A stretch of DNA of 64,000 nucleotides from Erythrobasidium yunnanense (taxonomy: Eukaryota; Basidiomycota; Cystobasidiomycetes; Erythrobasidiales; Erythrobasidiaceae). Positions 22,513-33,998 of this stretch are shown here, in pieces. Position 1 is the first letter of the stretch, and the number at the start of each line of letters is the position of its first letter. The translations under genes and the position numbers were made by a program. The notes beneath the pieces are model-generated. The model worked only from the letters and a program-made list of their open reading frames with translations. It ran no database searches and was not told the DNA's origin. Where the stretch lies: positions 682,001 to 746,000 of the forward strand of contig BCJC01000004.1 of assembly GCA_001600175.1 (NCBI GenBank), written 5' to 3'.

Positions 22513-23669
22513 ATGAATCTCCTTGGTCCGCCTGAAGAAGTCCTTAGGCTGTCGAACATCCGTGCCAACCTCATCCGGCTTGAAGAGACTATCATATTCA
22601 GTATGGCGGCCTTCAACGTCGCTGTCAGAGAAGAGATTGTTGAGATTGTTTCGCGCCTTCAGCCCTCATCGAACGAGCTCAGTATGCGCGCAATCCAAGG
22701 CTGTACGTCGCGGGAGGTGTCGATGAACTGGTGCAAGCCGGCCATTCTGGAAGCTGGCTCGAATGGTTTTTGAAGGAGACAGAGTCCATGCACGGTGAGC
22801 TAGATATCAGACAGGGATATAGGGAGGTGCTAATGTCCGCTTTCTGCAGCCAAAGTCAGACGCTTCGAAAGGTGCTTTCTGTGTCGATGCCTAACGAAGA
22901 TCTGCTTACCTGACTGTCTTTCGTATCTAGTCCAGAAGAGCATCCCTTTACACCGCGAGACCAGCTTCCCAAACCTATTCTTCCACCTCTTAACTATCCT
23001 CGCCTTCTTCATCCCAATAATGTCAACGTGAACAAGCAGATCTTAGACTTTTACGCAAACAAGATCATCCCTGCCATTACACGAAGAGCGACAGCATCAG
23101 TGGGGTCCGATAAAGAAGACGATGATGGAAACTACGGAAGCGCTTGTACAAGGGACATATCGGCGCTTGAAGCTATAAGCAGGCGTATACATTGCGGTAA
23201 GCGCGTCACGTCCAGATGGAAGTGCTATATATGCTGAAGTGCATGCGTCCGCAAGGCATGTTCGTTGCAGAATCGAAGTTCCGATCAGCTCCAGCGGACT
23301 TCATACCGCATATCCAGAATCCAAACGAAGACGCTCTAGCTGGCCTGATCACAAAGCCAGCAGTAGAAGCTGCTCTTCTGGTGCGCCTTGCCAAGAAGGC
23401 AGAGTTCTATGGTCGCGAATTGGATGGAGATGGCAATCCCGTACCAGCAGATAAAGAGCACCTCAAGATTGATGTGGACGAAGTAGTCAGTTTGTACAGG
23501 GATTACATCATTCCTTTGACGAAGGACGTGGAGGTGAGTTGTTCTTCTGGAAGACTTGCATTGGGTTATAAAGCGGCTGACATACAACATCATTGATTAG
23601 GTGCAATACTTGCTAACGAGGCTAGATGGTCTTTCGGAGCAAGAAATTACAAGACTGAAGTCGAGGTGA
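22513..23669 (+). CDS. ARO7: Chorismate mutase (AroQ/ARO7 type)
   Basis: Exons 22513-22600, 22663-22794, 22850-22871, 22931-23196, 23256-23533 and 23601-23669 join to 284 residues, close to the usual fungal length. The N-terminal active-site helix reads [19 protein letters not shown], joined across an intron to [11 protein letters not shown]. It carries the catalytic Arg/Lys/Glu positions of the family. The blocks [39 protein letters not shown] and [16 protein letters not shown] follow, with the effector-binding side in [18 protein letters not shown]. The enzyme turns chorismate into prephenate for Phe and Tyr. Exon 3 is only 22 bases. Confidence 0.9.
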
Positions 23670-23738
23670 GGATGAAATGTCCGAAGCTGGGTGTATAATC
23701 TGAGCAAATAGCAAAACGGCTTTCGCGGGCTTAGATGG

Positions 23739-25013
23739 CTATGTGTGCTTGAGGATCCAGTCTGTGACATCCTGGATGATCTTCTCCTTCATCTCACCGG
23801 GCTGATGGTTGCCGTATTAGCTGAGCTGAACATGATATTTTGCAGGACACTTACCTCATTATGCAGCTCGTGGAAATACCCAGGATACGAAACAAAGCTT
23901 TTGTCCTTGGCTTGCACCTTCTCTACGAACGCTTCAGATGCATCGTGATATGTAATCTATGATGATCGTCAGCAAACATCAGATGGACAGGTCACAGACT
24001 GACCTTATCCTCCGTTCCGTGGTACACCAGCAGCGGTGTCGAAGCTGGGTACTTTTCATACCCATGCTTGAGTAATGAGCTTCCGGTGCTGAACATATCT
24101 GACAGTCTGGTAATGATATTCAGCTTTAATTTTTAGCATCTCGATGTTCACGCACTGCTTGTAGGTCGTGATAGGTGAACATAGAGGATCCACGAGATAA
24201 GCTTGATTCAAAGCGTCATCGTGCGACAGATCTGTTCCTGCAATCTTGATCTTCATCTGCAAGCTTGGTAATAGCCAGCCGAGAGCTCCTCCAGCTGCCA
24301 GCGTTAAGCCTCCCACTCTATTTTTAGGCGGCTGCTGGATCATGGGTGCTGAGGCGATGATACCGGAGAGCTTTGACAGAGTTGGCCGAGATGGGTGACC
24401 TTTGCAGGCATATGAAAGTACGATCCCTCCGCCCTGATCTTCTAGTTTAGTTTGATCGAATAGGCAAGATACATAGTATACGCACCATCGAGTGACCATA
24501 CAGGAAGATTGGACTTCCTGCGAACTTTTGCTCTTCTTGTGCGAGGAAGAACTCGACATCTCGCAATTGCTTGTCGATGGTTGTGATTCCGAAAGACTTG
24601 TCTTTTGCGCCCGTCTGGCCCCATCCACGCTGATCGAATGCGAACACAGATACTCCCCCCTCTGCGAACTGCGAGAAAAAGTAGTTGTAACGTTCGACCT
24701 GTGATGACAAATATCGGTTAGGCCGGCGTTCATCAAACGCTCGAGGAAGACTCGACGGACATGTTCAATGATGCTGTATACATGTAAACAGAATCAGTAA
24801 GATGAGTCCGAAAGCGCTGTGACGAAGTTTGCTGACCCATGTACGAAAACCAGATGTGCTTTCGGCTGTTTGGCAGTCCAGCTGGCAAGACTGAAGTATT
24901 AGCGTGTGGTGTTAGCTCATACGGCGAGATTGAGCATGCCGTTTTGTATAGAAGCTGATGTTGTCTGGTCCTTGAAGCCATTCGCTTGACGAGCTTGACG
25001 TCGATGTTGTCAT
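23739..25013 (-). CDS. Monoacylglycerol lipase (Yju3-like alpha/beta hydrolase)
   Basis: Eight exons: 25013-24923, 24858-24837, 24773-24761, 24698-24486, 24433-24156, 24106-24004, 23956-23855 and 23801-23739, about 294 residues. The fold is seen in HLVFVHG, EHVERYNYFF, VFAFDQRGWGQTG, the nucleophile elbow GHSMGGG (split by an intron), the acid in LLVYHGTEDKIT, and the catalytic His in YPGYFHELHNEP. Exon 3 is 13 bases. The second exon is uncertain: an alternative acceptor at 24890 adds a more typical KQPKAHLVF lead-in but is out of phase with the preceding donor. An upstream in-frame ATG at 25106 would add a basic leader. Confidence 0.82.
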
Positions 25014-25124
25014 GTTCGCAAAGGACAAAGGACGGCTTCTTCTGCTAGTCCTCGCTGTTTGTGATGTACAGACGCCAGGTATACGAGCTGCTCTGCTGCG
25101 AAACACTCTGAAAAAGGAAAAGTC

Positions 25125-26436
25125 TTGAAATCTGGTCCAGCCAGTCGCCGAAGAAACGAGGAACGAGTTCTACTTCAACCAACTCCCACTAGCAGCTTGG
25201 ATCGACTGTCTCTATCGTATAACATTATGGCTGCTGCTCCAGCCGGTGCTGCGACCAAGCCTGGCAACAAGACGCGTGCATCGACTATGCCCGCCAAAAC
25301 ACCTCTGCGAAGAATCTCAAGAGCGTCGCTGGGCGCGCTTTCAGCGTCGAGAAATCGCGAAGAAGAGAGCAGTCCATTAGAACATCTGAACGGGCCATTC
25401 GCAGAGCTTGCAGAAGCTATGGAAGACCTCGCTGTCAACTTTGAAGCGCTCGCTGCGATCAACGATGATCTAAATAGCTTCAATCATGGCTTTGGAGCAT
25501 TCTTGTATGGTCTGAGAATGAATGCGTACGCTTCAGAGTTTCCTCAGGTGCGAAGCTTTCACCGTTCATTTCGCAAGAGCAAGCTGATTCTAAGGCGTGA
25601 TCATAGGCACCAGACATGGTCAACTTCGAGCATGCAAACACGAGAGCTATCCGAGAAGCAGAGCAGAGGGAGCTAGAACTGCAGCTAGCAGAGGAAGAAG
25701 CATCCCGGCAACAAGGGCCATCTTCGCCGACCCCCTCGACAAGCGCACATAATCGAAACGACTTGACATTCATGACCACTAGCCCCGGATTTGACGACGG
25801 CGCGCCAAAAGTACGAGGAGGACCTACTGCTCGCGGCGGTAAACAGCCTGGAGGAGTGCGTGCGCCAGGGACGAAGACCGTTGCACAGAAGAAGAAGGAA
25901 GCTCTCGTCAAGTTTGCGCAGCCTATAATCGGAACTTTGCCTATCCAGTTCAGAGAACAGCAGGTAAGCGGGATCGCGAGGGGGTCGACATGGATCCGAA
26001 GCTGACCCTTCCTCTAAACAGCCACAACGGACAGATGCGGAGACAGTTATTGGCACGCTGCGGCAGAACTCAGACGGCTTGTAAGTATCGCTTGATCAAC
26101 TCCTGTATTTTTGTCCATAAGCTGACGTGATTGCTATTGTGCTTGACAGACGCGGTGAGCCAGGATTTGCAGTGAAGAGATCGTCTCGATCAGTACCTGT
26201 CTTGCTAATGTCGTTTACTTGGAATATAGTCGCCGAGTTGGTCAAGATACATCCGCTCATCCCTCAACATCGCATCAACGATGTCTTGCAGGCTCTTGTG
26301 AGTGGCTAGGCAGATCATCCTCAGGCTTCTAGCTGATGATCGACGTGTTCAGGTCCGAGCGAAGCATGGTATCAAAGTTACATCGAAGTCTGGCCTGGTG
26401 TATCGATTGGATCCCCTCAAGTACCCAGCACAGTAG
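25125..26436 (+). CDS. DAM1: DASH kinetochore complex subunit Dam1 with a C-terminal extension
   Basis: Exons 25125-25547, 25607-25963, 26022-26080, 26150-26154, 26230-26297 and 26353-26436 give 331 residues. An in-frame ATG at 25227 would give 297. The Dam1 core is LAEAMEDLAVNFEALAAIND, then LNSFNHGFGAFLYGLRMNAY. It couples kinetochores to microtubule ends as part of the DASH ring. After an acidic, Gly-rich linker the protein has a second conserved-looking part (FAQPIIGTLPIQFREQQ, HPLIPQHRINDVLQALV, KHGIKVTSKSGLVYRLDP) that resembles a small winged-helix end. Exon 4 is only five bases; see findings for the in-frame retained-intron alternative. Confidence 0.85.
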
Positions 26437-26629
26437 CACAATTGATTCAAGTCATCCAGATCATGAAGTGCAGTTTGAATTGTTGTTGTTGTCAATCCAC
26501 CAATCCTGGAGGAGCCATCATGTGAAGCATGACCACCGAAAGATACTCGAGCAAGAGAGCCCGCAAGTCTAACATCATCAAGCACTACCCCCGCTCTTCC
26601 TAGCATTACACTGCACCATCTGACAATAT

Positions 26630-27941
26630 TCATACTCTCTTCAAAGACAAGCCGGAGCTTTCTGCCTTTGCAGCCTTCCGCTCTTCAGCAGCTTTGGCCG
26701 TCCAGCCCTGAACACTGTATCAGCCAGACTCCCACTTCTGCCGCATGGCCAACTCACATCCATTGTAACATAATTGTTCTTCTTCCGCCTCGATCTTTCG
26801 TGCGCCGGTTTGAGCAAGTCCGCATCTGATACAGCCAAGCCTGATATACTTAGATACGCAGTGACTTTCCCAGCATGTCCGCCATAGGAGTCAAGGCCGA
26901 TGATCTCCATATGATCAGAGCGGATTAGCTCATGCTCGTCGAATTTGTACTTCTCTAGGTTCTTCCGATAGGAGTTCGCAAGATGCGTGCCCACGAGCGC
27001 GAGGGCGTGTTCTTTGGTGTAGTACCACTATGAAAGCATCATACTTCGTCAGATGGGTAATACTCAACAGATCTGTCGGTACTCACGGCAATCCGAAGGT
27101 AGCCGACATCCTCCTGATCATCATCCTCTGCTTTCCAGACGCAGCAGTCTACAATCTCTCCGCACCACCACTGACTCGTGTCGAGCTCTTCTATCGATAC
27201 ATCCTCGCTTGCCTCGTCAAGAGCGCTTGGATCAGGCAGGATCCAGATACTCTGGCCGCGCTTCAGCTTGATGTCGATTTCTTTCTTGCCTCTTGTGACT
27301 GATGCTGTTGAGCATTGCAAGCTGGTCAGTCATGTAGAAAGGATAGACAGCTGCCAGCGGGCAGAGATGCCTCACTTGTAATGCTTTTACTGTCGCATCC
27401 AGCACAATATCAGCCTATATTCAAATGAAATAGAAGATGATTGTACATACTGGTATGAAAGCCGGCTCCCGAGATCTTCTGGCCTCAGCTGTAAGTCATT
27501 GGTCTTCCATTTGTACTGAAGAGGCATACAATCGCATCAGGATCGGTTGTACATCGACTCATGACCTGCTCACCGTTCCACTAGCCGAGCTGCTCGTAGC
27601 CCTTTGCGTTTTCAGGACGACAGACTCATCGGCATCCGGGCGCTTGCGCTTCTTCGACTTCGCAGGGACAGGAGCAGTATCTTCATTATAGGCGGATGCA
27701 GCTTCTTCAGCAATATCTGCACCGGCAGCATCAGTGTTTCTGCAGAGATTGGCCATAGGGCAGCGCCTGACTCGCCTTCATCAGTCGCGGTCGCACGCTG
27801 TTTCCCTTTGTTCCTACGCAGCAGACTTGGGTCTATGGTACTTCTGACCTCTATCACTTCATCTTGCGACTCTGTCACAGCTGTCGAGGTCTTGTTTACA
27901 GAGGGGCCTTTTCTTGCACGTGCAGGAGCTTTACGAGCCAT
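26630..27941 (-). CDS. BAH-like protein A (outer group)
   Basis: Exons 27941-27772, 27739-27574, 27515-27451, microexon 27389-27376, 27304-27087, 27027-26758 and 26707-26630 give 326 residues. The N-terminus is Lys/Arg-rich (MARKAPARARKGPS) and then acidic, with KSKKRKRPDADE as a possible nuclear signal. The short exon reads LQLRPEDLGSRLSY. The BAH core reads KRGQSIWILPDP, SQWWCGEIVDCC, GYLRIA joined to WYYTKEHAL, and ELIRSDHMEIIGL. The last exon starts GWTAKAAEERK. The first intron would be only 32 bases, so the 27740-27771 junction is doubtful. It is the end of the array nearest Dam1, which lies on the other strand; the two genes converge. Confidence 0.75.
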
Positions 27942-28169
27942 GGAGCAGGAGAGAGGAGCAGTGGATCAGAGAAGGGTCAGAGTAGGTATGGTGTATGTCT
28001 TTTGGCTTTGGTTGAGAGGCGGTCGGGTGCGTGAGGACAAGAAGTCGGAATCAGATTGACGTGTAAGCACTAAGCATGGCAGTCGATATTGTGCGCAGAG
28101 AAGCATATAATACAATAACAGGCAGATTTGATCGATATAGTCTATCTAGTGCGGCTTATAAAAGCTGGG

Positions 28170-29781
28170 CTATCGAGTTCTCTTGATCGTTCTCGTGGAT
28201 CTTCGCGATGCCTCATGTCCTGAATCCTGAGCTTCCTCTTCCTCATCATCGTCGTCATCATTTCGTCTCTTTCTTTTCGAAGTCGTCGTAGTTGCTTTCT
28301 TCTGAGTTCTTGTAATGTTTCCTTTGCGCTTCGTGCCCCAACCCTGCGTAATCGATCTTAAAGGTTGCGGAAATGTACACGAGCTACTATTCACAGTGAT
28401 TGAAACCATGTCGTTGTCCTTGCGTTTGGCGCGCTGTGCGATGGGTCTACAGCGGTCTTTGGCAGTCACTTTCAAGCCCTTCAAGCGAAGATATGTCTCG
28501 ATCCCATCGGCTAGGCCTGCATAGGCGTCCAGTGATACGAAATCCAGGTGGTCTGACTCTATTCGTTCGTCTTCGGCGAATCGATGCGCAGTAAGCTTTT
28601 TGCGGTATTCTGGATGTAAATGCTTCTTCGCTGTCAGATCCAGTGCATCATCACCGGCATAGTACCACTGCAGTCTTCGGGCATTAGTGTAGTATTCTCA
28701 CTCTTGAGCCAGGATATACGTACAGCGACTTCGAGGAATCCGAAAGGCTTCTTTCCTCCGTCATCCCAGTGACAGCAGTCCTCGATCACACCTACCCACC
28801 AATAGTGGTCATCAAGCTCTTCTATGGGCACGTCATGGGTTGCCGGCGGAAGGTCCGCTGGATTTGGCAGAATCCATATCTTCATGCCTCTCTTGAAGTA
28901 TACATCGATTTTCTTCTTGTTTCGAACCAAGGGAACTGTAGATACACATTAGATTGAATGTACTTTGTCAGACTTCCAAAATCCCCTCACCACTAAACGC
29001 TTTACTGATGGTTTGCGGCTGTCAGCTGGGTTCACAGGCTTGTGGGAGCGCTACATACACGCGTTTCAGGTCTCTATCCATATGCTGTACCGATAGCTTG
29101 ATCGAGTTGTCCACTTCAAATGCGTACTGGTAGACTCGAATCAATCGTGGGATTTCAGTGCTTCGACGAAGTGACACTTACGCTGCCTCCGTGCCCAGAC
29201 CTCGATGTCGATTCGGACGATACTCGAAGAACGCTCTCCTCGTCCTCGCTGTCTGATGCAGTCGGAGCGCTCTCAAAGCGACGTCCTGGCTTATTACGAA
29301 GTTCTTCAGCGGTGTGAGCGCGAGATCTACGCGGTTTCCCTTCTTCGTCGTCATCCTGGAGCTCATCTTCCTCCTCTGAGCTTGCGGGCGTGGGCATGCC
29401 TACGAGTTTGCGACTGCCGCTGGATGCAGGTCTGGCAGCTGCTTTGCCTTTGTTCGCCTTTGGTGGAGGTTCATTTCGGACTAAGCTTGACTGGATCACA
29501 TCATCATCGTCTTCGCTGCTGGCCGCGTCCGTAGAAACGAGTCTTGTCCGCGATGAGGTTGCCTTGGGTTTGACGGGTGGAGCTCGTGACGCTGGAACAA
29601 CAAAGTCATTTCGCGCGCAAATCAGCATGCTTTCATCGTATTCATCATCGAAAAGCCTACAGCTCTGTTCACTGTCCCTTGAGACAGGCTTCAAGGCTCT
29701 CGCATCGCGGTCTGGCTGTCTGTTCCCTCCAGTAGACTTCCGAGCGCGCGCAGGATTGGCTTTCTTGGTCTTGGACGACAT
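28170..29781 (-). CDS. BAH-like protein B (outer group)
   Basis: Exons 29781-29182, 29126-29059, microexon 29004-28991, 28935-28724, 28667-28395 and 28343-28170 give 446 residues, the longest of the array. The 200-residue N-terminus starts MSSKTKKANPARARKS and holds several acidic blocks (SSEDDDD, SSEEEDELQDDDEE). The BAH core reads YFKRGMKIWILPNPADLPP, DHYWWVGVIEDCC, GFLEVA joined to WYYAGDDAL, and ERIESDHLDFVSLDAYAG. The tail exon begins GWGTKRKG and is a long mixed basic and acidic run (KRKRRNDDDDDEEEE). A start upstream at 29943 is in frame but reads through promoter-like DNA, so I reject it. Confidence 0.78.
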
Positions 29782-30001
29782 ATTGTGAGTATTGGTAGGA
29801 AGGCAAGAGAAAGAGGAGTTGTCAGAAGACTTGAGCCTACTGCGACTTGTGCATGTTGGACAAAGGTCAAACTGTCTGACCTCAGACATGATCGCAAGCA
29901 CTGAGCACATCAGATTCCTACGCGAAAGAACTACTGCGATCACTGCATCCTTGCCGGCCTACGGCTGTCTAATCGGTTTGCGAGCAGAGTTGGAAACGGG
30001 A

Positions 30002-30014
30002 ACTATGGCTACAT
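30002..30014 (+). promoter_or_regulatory. ACTATGGCTACAT element upstream of BAH gene B
   Basis: A 13-base exact copy lies 221 bases upstream of the B start. About 40-60 bases further right is a weaker match to the block TACA..GGGTAAT.AAC seen beside the same element upstream of E and F. No GAAGATAGGGG element stands between it and the gene. The spacer 29782-30242 holds no gene. Confidence 0.5.
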
Positions 30015-30242
30015 GGCACCGACTTGCGAGAAAGTAGCGGTACAGCACTAAAAGATAGGGTAATGAACGATGGGATTCTACTGACTTCCTGGAAAAGCGA
30101 ACATAGCATTTTGATAGATAGTTCCGGGCTGACGGAGATGTGAGAGGAGAGTCGCTCTTGACATCAAGCCCGATTGATAGTATTGAATAGCATAGGGAAG
30201 ATAGCAGTGGGAGGTAGGTATCGGGCGATCCGGGCGCCGCAT

Positions 30243-31920
30243 TCATCGTCTGCTTTTCTTCTTCGGTTGTTTTGGTGCCGGAGTCTGAAGCTCATCCTCT
30301 TCTTCAGCAACAGCCCCTCGTTGGTCTCTTTCGCGCTTTCTTCTCTTCTTCGCTGGTTTGAAGCCGCGCCTTCTGTCCTCCTCTTCTTCTTCCTCCTCCT
30401 CCCCGTCGGAAGGTGGATCGGGTGCATTGATCATAGCTTCCTCGGTTGCGAAGCTTTCGAGCTTCTTAGTTCTTCGCTCAAATCCCTGGAGGCAGTCACA
30501 TAATCGTCAGCTACTGCGAGATACAGCGGGCTACGCGTATTTCTGCGCAACTCACATGCATCTTCAGCACATCTTTCTTGTCACGCACTTTGCGGTCTTC
30601 CGGGGCGGACAGTCTATCCTCAGCGCTCATCTCGAGGCCAGTCAGGACTAGATGAGCATAAATATCATCTGCAAAGCCGGCAAAGCTGGCCAAGGGAACG
30701 AAGTCGTGATGGTCCGTCAAGATACGTTCGTCTTCACCAAGCTTGTACTTCTTGACTCGGTCGACCCAAGAAGCATGGATATTGACATCCTTGAGCGCGT
30801 GAAGTTCCTTGTATGTGTAAAGCCACTGGAATCGAAAAACGGAGATGAAAGCAGGAGCGCAAGGGTTAAGCTGACGGGCAAACAGAGCCTATCATTTCAC
30901 TCACCACTACCTCCAGAAAGCCAATGGGAGACTTATCGACTGCATCATCGCCTGGACTGGTGTCCGGAGCCTTTGCGAGATAGCAACAATGGATGATCTC
31001 TGCGACACCCCAGTCTCGATCGGGTAGGTCCTCGATCTTGTCGCAGTTGTCAGGTATAGTTGACCTATGTTTGTCCGGGAGGACCCAAATCCTGTCGCCT
31101 CTTTTGAACGTGATAAGCTCTCCATCTCCCAAATCATCCCTCGGCTGTAGTTGAGCTGAGCACGAATGCAGTCAATGAGCGACTTGCATGTCTAGAGCAG
31201 TCTCGGTCAGCTGACGCGGTCTTACCTCGTATTGAGCTCCTAATAAAGCGCATTCAGCTTTAATCTAGCCAACCTAGAGTCTCGGTACGTTGAGGCAAAC
31301 TTACTTGTACTTAATCCTCGGTACAGCGTCCTTGCCTAGCGCTTCAAGGTGATCAATCGACTCGTCGACCTCCCAATCTGGCTGTATTGGATAGTCGACG
31401 GACACTGAGCATGCTAACTCTTCTTTTCGTCTAGACTTTGATTTGCACTCACATCAATCTCATCCTCTTGCAGCTCGTCCTGCGATGCTGCAATCATCGA
31501 AGACATCAGCCTGGTTCTCCTTCGAAAGTCGACCTTCGAGATGTACCTCCGGAGTCTGACACGGCGTCAGTTGTCTTCTTGTTTGCAGCTCCTGATTTCT
31601 TGATTGTTGCTTTGAGGATATTGCCTGTTGCGAAAGTATAGCTAAGTGTCAACAAGCAGGTAAAGACGCGTTCCGAAGAGGGAGGTGGACGCGATACGGC
31701 GGAGTTATAACGACAGGAAGTGATAGAGATATAGATAAAGGAGGACTGGACGGTCTTGGAGGTACACTTCACCTTTTGAATTTCGCGTTGCGACTGCACG
31801 TCCCCTGGAAATGCGCTCAGCAGCAGTAGCGCCATTCTTGCTTGCATTGTTGGATGATTTAGGGTTGGTTTGTCTTGTAGAGCGCTTCGCTGCAGGTTTT
31901 GCAGACTTTCTAGGTGCCAT
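30243..31920 (-). CDS. BAH-like protein C (inner group)
   Basis: Eight exons (31920-31773, 31624-31547, 31487-31453, 31381-31305, microexon 31239-31226, 31155-30905, 30825-30556, 30485-30243) give 371 residues. Start MAPRKSAKPAAKR is shared in style with D, F and G. The short exon reads PDWEVDESIDHLEALG. The BAH core reads FKRGDRIWVLPDK, KIEDLPDRDWGVAEIIHCCY, GFLEVVV joined to WLYTYKELHAL, and ERILTDHHDFVPLASFAGFA. In place of the YWW seen in G it has DWG, so the aromatic cluster differs. The tail begins GFERRTKK and contains a Glu run and KKRRKRERD. Confidence 0.78.
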
Positions 31921-32066
31921 GATGTCTCATGAGCTCGACGCGACAGGGAGGATGAAGCGAAAAGGAGAGTGATAGCAAGGCAAAGAGGCGTTGCGGAGAT
32001 CGATGCAGCTTGAGGTGAAGCAAAGTGCCTTTCGCTAGGAAAGAAATTGTCGAAACATTGGTAGGC

Positions 32067-32090
32067 GTCCGACAAACCTGAAGATAGGGG
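32067..32090 (+). promoter_or_regulatory. GAAGATAGGGG element upstream of BAH gene C
   Basis: Plus-strand core CCTGAAGATAGGGG, preceded by GTCCGACAAA, 147 bases upstream of the C start. It differs from the D and G copies at two or three positions. The spacer 31921-32265 holds no gene. Confidence 0.6.
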
Positions 32091-32162
32091 TAACATTTCC
32101 TGTTTCTTGTAGCAATTGAATTCGGACACTGATATGTCACTAAGCAGATCGTATAGAGAAAT

Positions 32163-32175
32163 ACTATGGCTACAT
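32163..32175 (+). promoter_or_regulatory. ACTATGGCTACAT element upstream of BAH gene C
   Basis: This exact 13-base copy lies 73 bases further from the gene than the GAAGATAGGGG element, the same order as for E and F. Confidence 0.55.
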
Positions 32176-32265
32176 GTGCGTTGTTTCGCAAAACATCGTG
32201 TCGGAATAATCGGAAGGGCGTGCGACATAAGGTACTGACTGAACGCTTACCTATCTGTTCATCCT

Positions 32266-33531
32266 TCATGTGCCGAGAGCATCATGTCGACTGTGCGAAG
32301 CTAGCAAACATGTTAGGCAGCCAGGGCGCCTCGGCCTCCTGCGCAATGCCTCTTGCCAATCCTTGTCTTCTGCATTCTCACGAAGTATTATAGCCTTGTT
32401 ATCTTCCCATGACGTGATCAAACGTTTGTTCTGTCTGTTCTCACAGCCCTGTGTGGAGAGGTAGGGCTCAGCCTAGAATCTGTACGCTTCGGCGAAATCA
32501 CCCGGCCTACCGTGATGCGAACAGGACCGGTCCACACTTTCCTTGGCTGTGTAATGCCAAAGACCCTTTCCTTGAGAGGTCTCTCCAGTCCGGTGAGACT
32601 CAGGTACACATCGATCTTCGCGTGGCCTCCGTAAGCGGAGATGGGCAAGAGGTCACAGTGATCCGAAAGGATTCTCTCATTGTCCTTGAGTCCATATTCC
32701 TTCACCTTATTGATGCAGCTAGCTTTGAGGGCAGTATCTTGCAATTCCAGGAGATTCTCGTACGAGTACAGCCACTAATAGTATGAACGGACACCGCCTA
32801 TCAGACTTTGTGACGTGGAATGTGCAGTCTCTAGACGTATGCTCACCTCCACCTGCAGAAACCTGAAAGGTATATCCGCTTCTTGTTCAAGTAGGCAGCA
32901 GTCCTTGATTTGGCCAGCATACCAGTATCTCTTTGGGAGGTCTTCGAATGTAGTATAAACCTCGGGGAGCTTCGTGGGAGGAATCCAGATTCTGTCACCT
33001 ATCAGGAATTTGACCGCCTTAGGCTTGTCTGTGGCCGGATCAGGCGAGAGACGAGCTGTTCGGACAGACGGATATGTCAGTCGTCTGAAGCCAGCGTACA
33101 GACCAATAAGGACTAACTGCGGCACCATTTTCTGGCAAGGTGGATCCAACATCAGCTTGTTCCGGCCTTGTCATTGCTGCGAGGTGGAGGAACTCACCTG
33201 TACTTGATCTTGTATAGAACCTCAGGGCCTTCACGCTTCAGAGCTGCTTCGATGTCTCTTATCGGGCCTTTCGAACCGGCTGCAACAGCAAGTCAGTGAT
33301 CGGAAATGAGAGGTATGAGCCATGTATCAGCGGAGGAGAATGACATAAGACGGCGACGGTATGTAAGACGCAGGTGTATGGACTGAACGGCGGCCTACCT
33401 GCTGAACTTCGTAGAGGATGGGCAGCCGAAGACAACGGATCAGCAGGCAACGGACGACTTCTAAGATCTTGACCTTTGCGACGCGTTGCAGCAGCATTTG
33501 CTCGCTTGCTGACAGACTTGCTCGGAGCCAT
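32266..33531 (-). CDS. BAH-like protein D (inner group, most diverged)
   Basis: Exons 33531-33399, 33279-33198, microexon 33131-33118, 33055-32847, 32774-32511 and 32448-32266 give 294 residues, the shortest member. It starts MAPSKSVSKRAN. The BAH core is recognisable but altered: FLIGDRIWIPPTKL, DLPKRYWYAGQIKDCC, RFLQVEV joined to WLYSYENLLEL, and ERILSDHCDLLPISAYGG. The C-terminal exon starts GCENRQNKR instead of GF and lacks the long charged tail of its neighbours. All splice sites and phases are intact, so it looks like a diverging gene and not a dead one. Confidence 0.68.
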
Positions 33532-33669
33532 TTTGCCAACTGATCGAGACAGAACCCGAATTCTGCTGCTGAAAGGCGTCCGCTGTGAGTAGTGAGAAGG
33601 TGGAGAAGCTCAAGCTGCGTCAGATGGCGTAGTTGCTTGTACTAGGGAAGGTCGCTTTGACATATCGGT

Positions 33670-33693
33670 GTCCGACAGACCCGAAGATAGGGG
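33670..33693 (+). promoter_or_regulatory. GAAGATAGGGG element upstream of BAH gene D
   Basis: GTCCGACAGA followed by CCCGAAGATAGGGG, 139 bases upstream of the D start. The spacer 33532-33998 has no gene. A decayed second element (ACTATGGCAA) lies at 33855. Confidence 0.6.
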
Positions 33694-33998
33694 CAAGATT
33701 GGCAAGAGAGGCAGGGTACAAAGCATTATAGGAAGCTCTGATACACCTTGAAAGTCTGATGTAGCCATGGTTCATCACGCGTACCACACGATCTAACAAT
33801 GAGAGTGAGAACCGGACTCAAGCGGAATAAAGGATGACCTCTTCGGGTAGCATTACTATGGCAATTGTGTCCTTCATCTCACTTCAGTACGGCGGGAGCA
33901 GACCTTCAGGGAAACTTTCAAGGAAGATGGGGAAAGGCGCATGAGGGGCACCAGACAGCATGTCTGAACGGGCGCCCCTCTGCAGCACGTAAGCGCGT

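Noticed and set aside
29782-29943. N-terminal extension of BAH gene B to an upstream ATG
   Set aside because: Composition changes abruptly to a promoter-like stretch, and the Lys-rich MSSKTKK start fits the other members of the family.
31506-32228. Minus-strand ORF of 240 codons near BAH gene C
   Set aside because: Only its last part (31624-31547) is an exon of gene C; the rest runs through the gene C promoter and first exon in the wrong frame.
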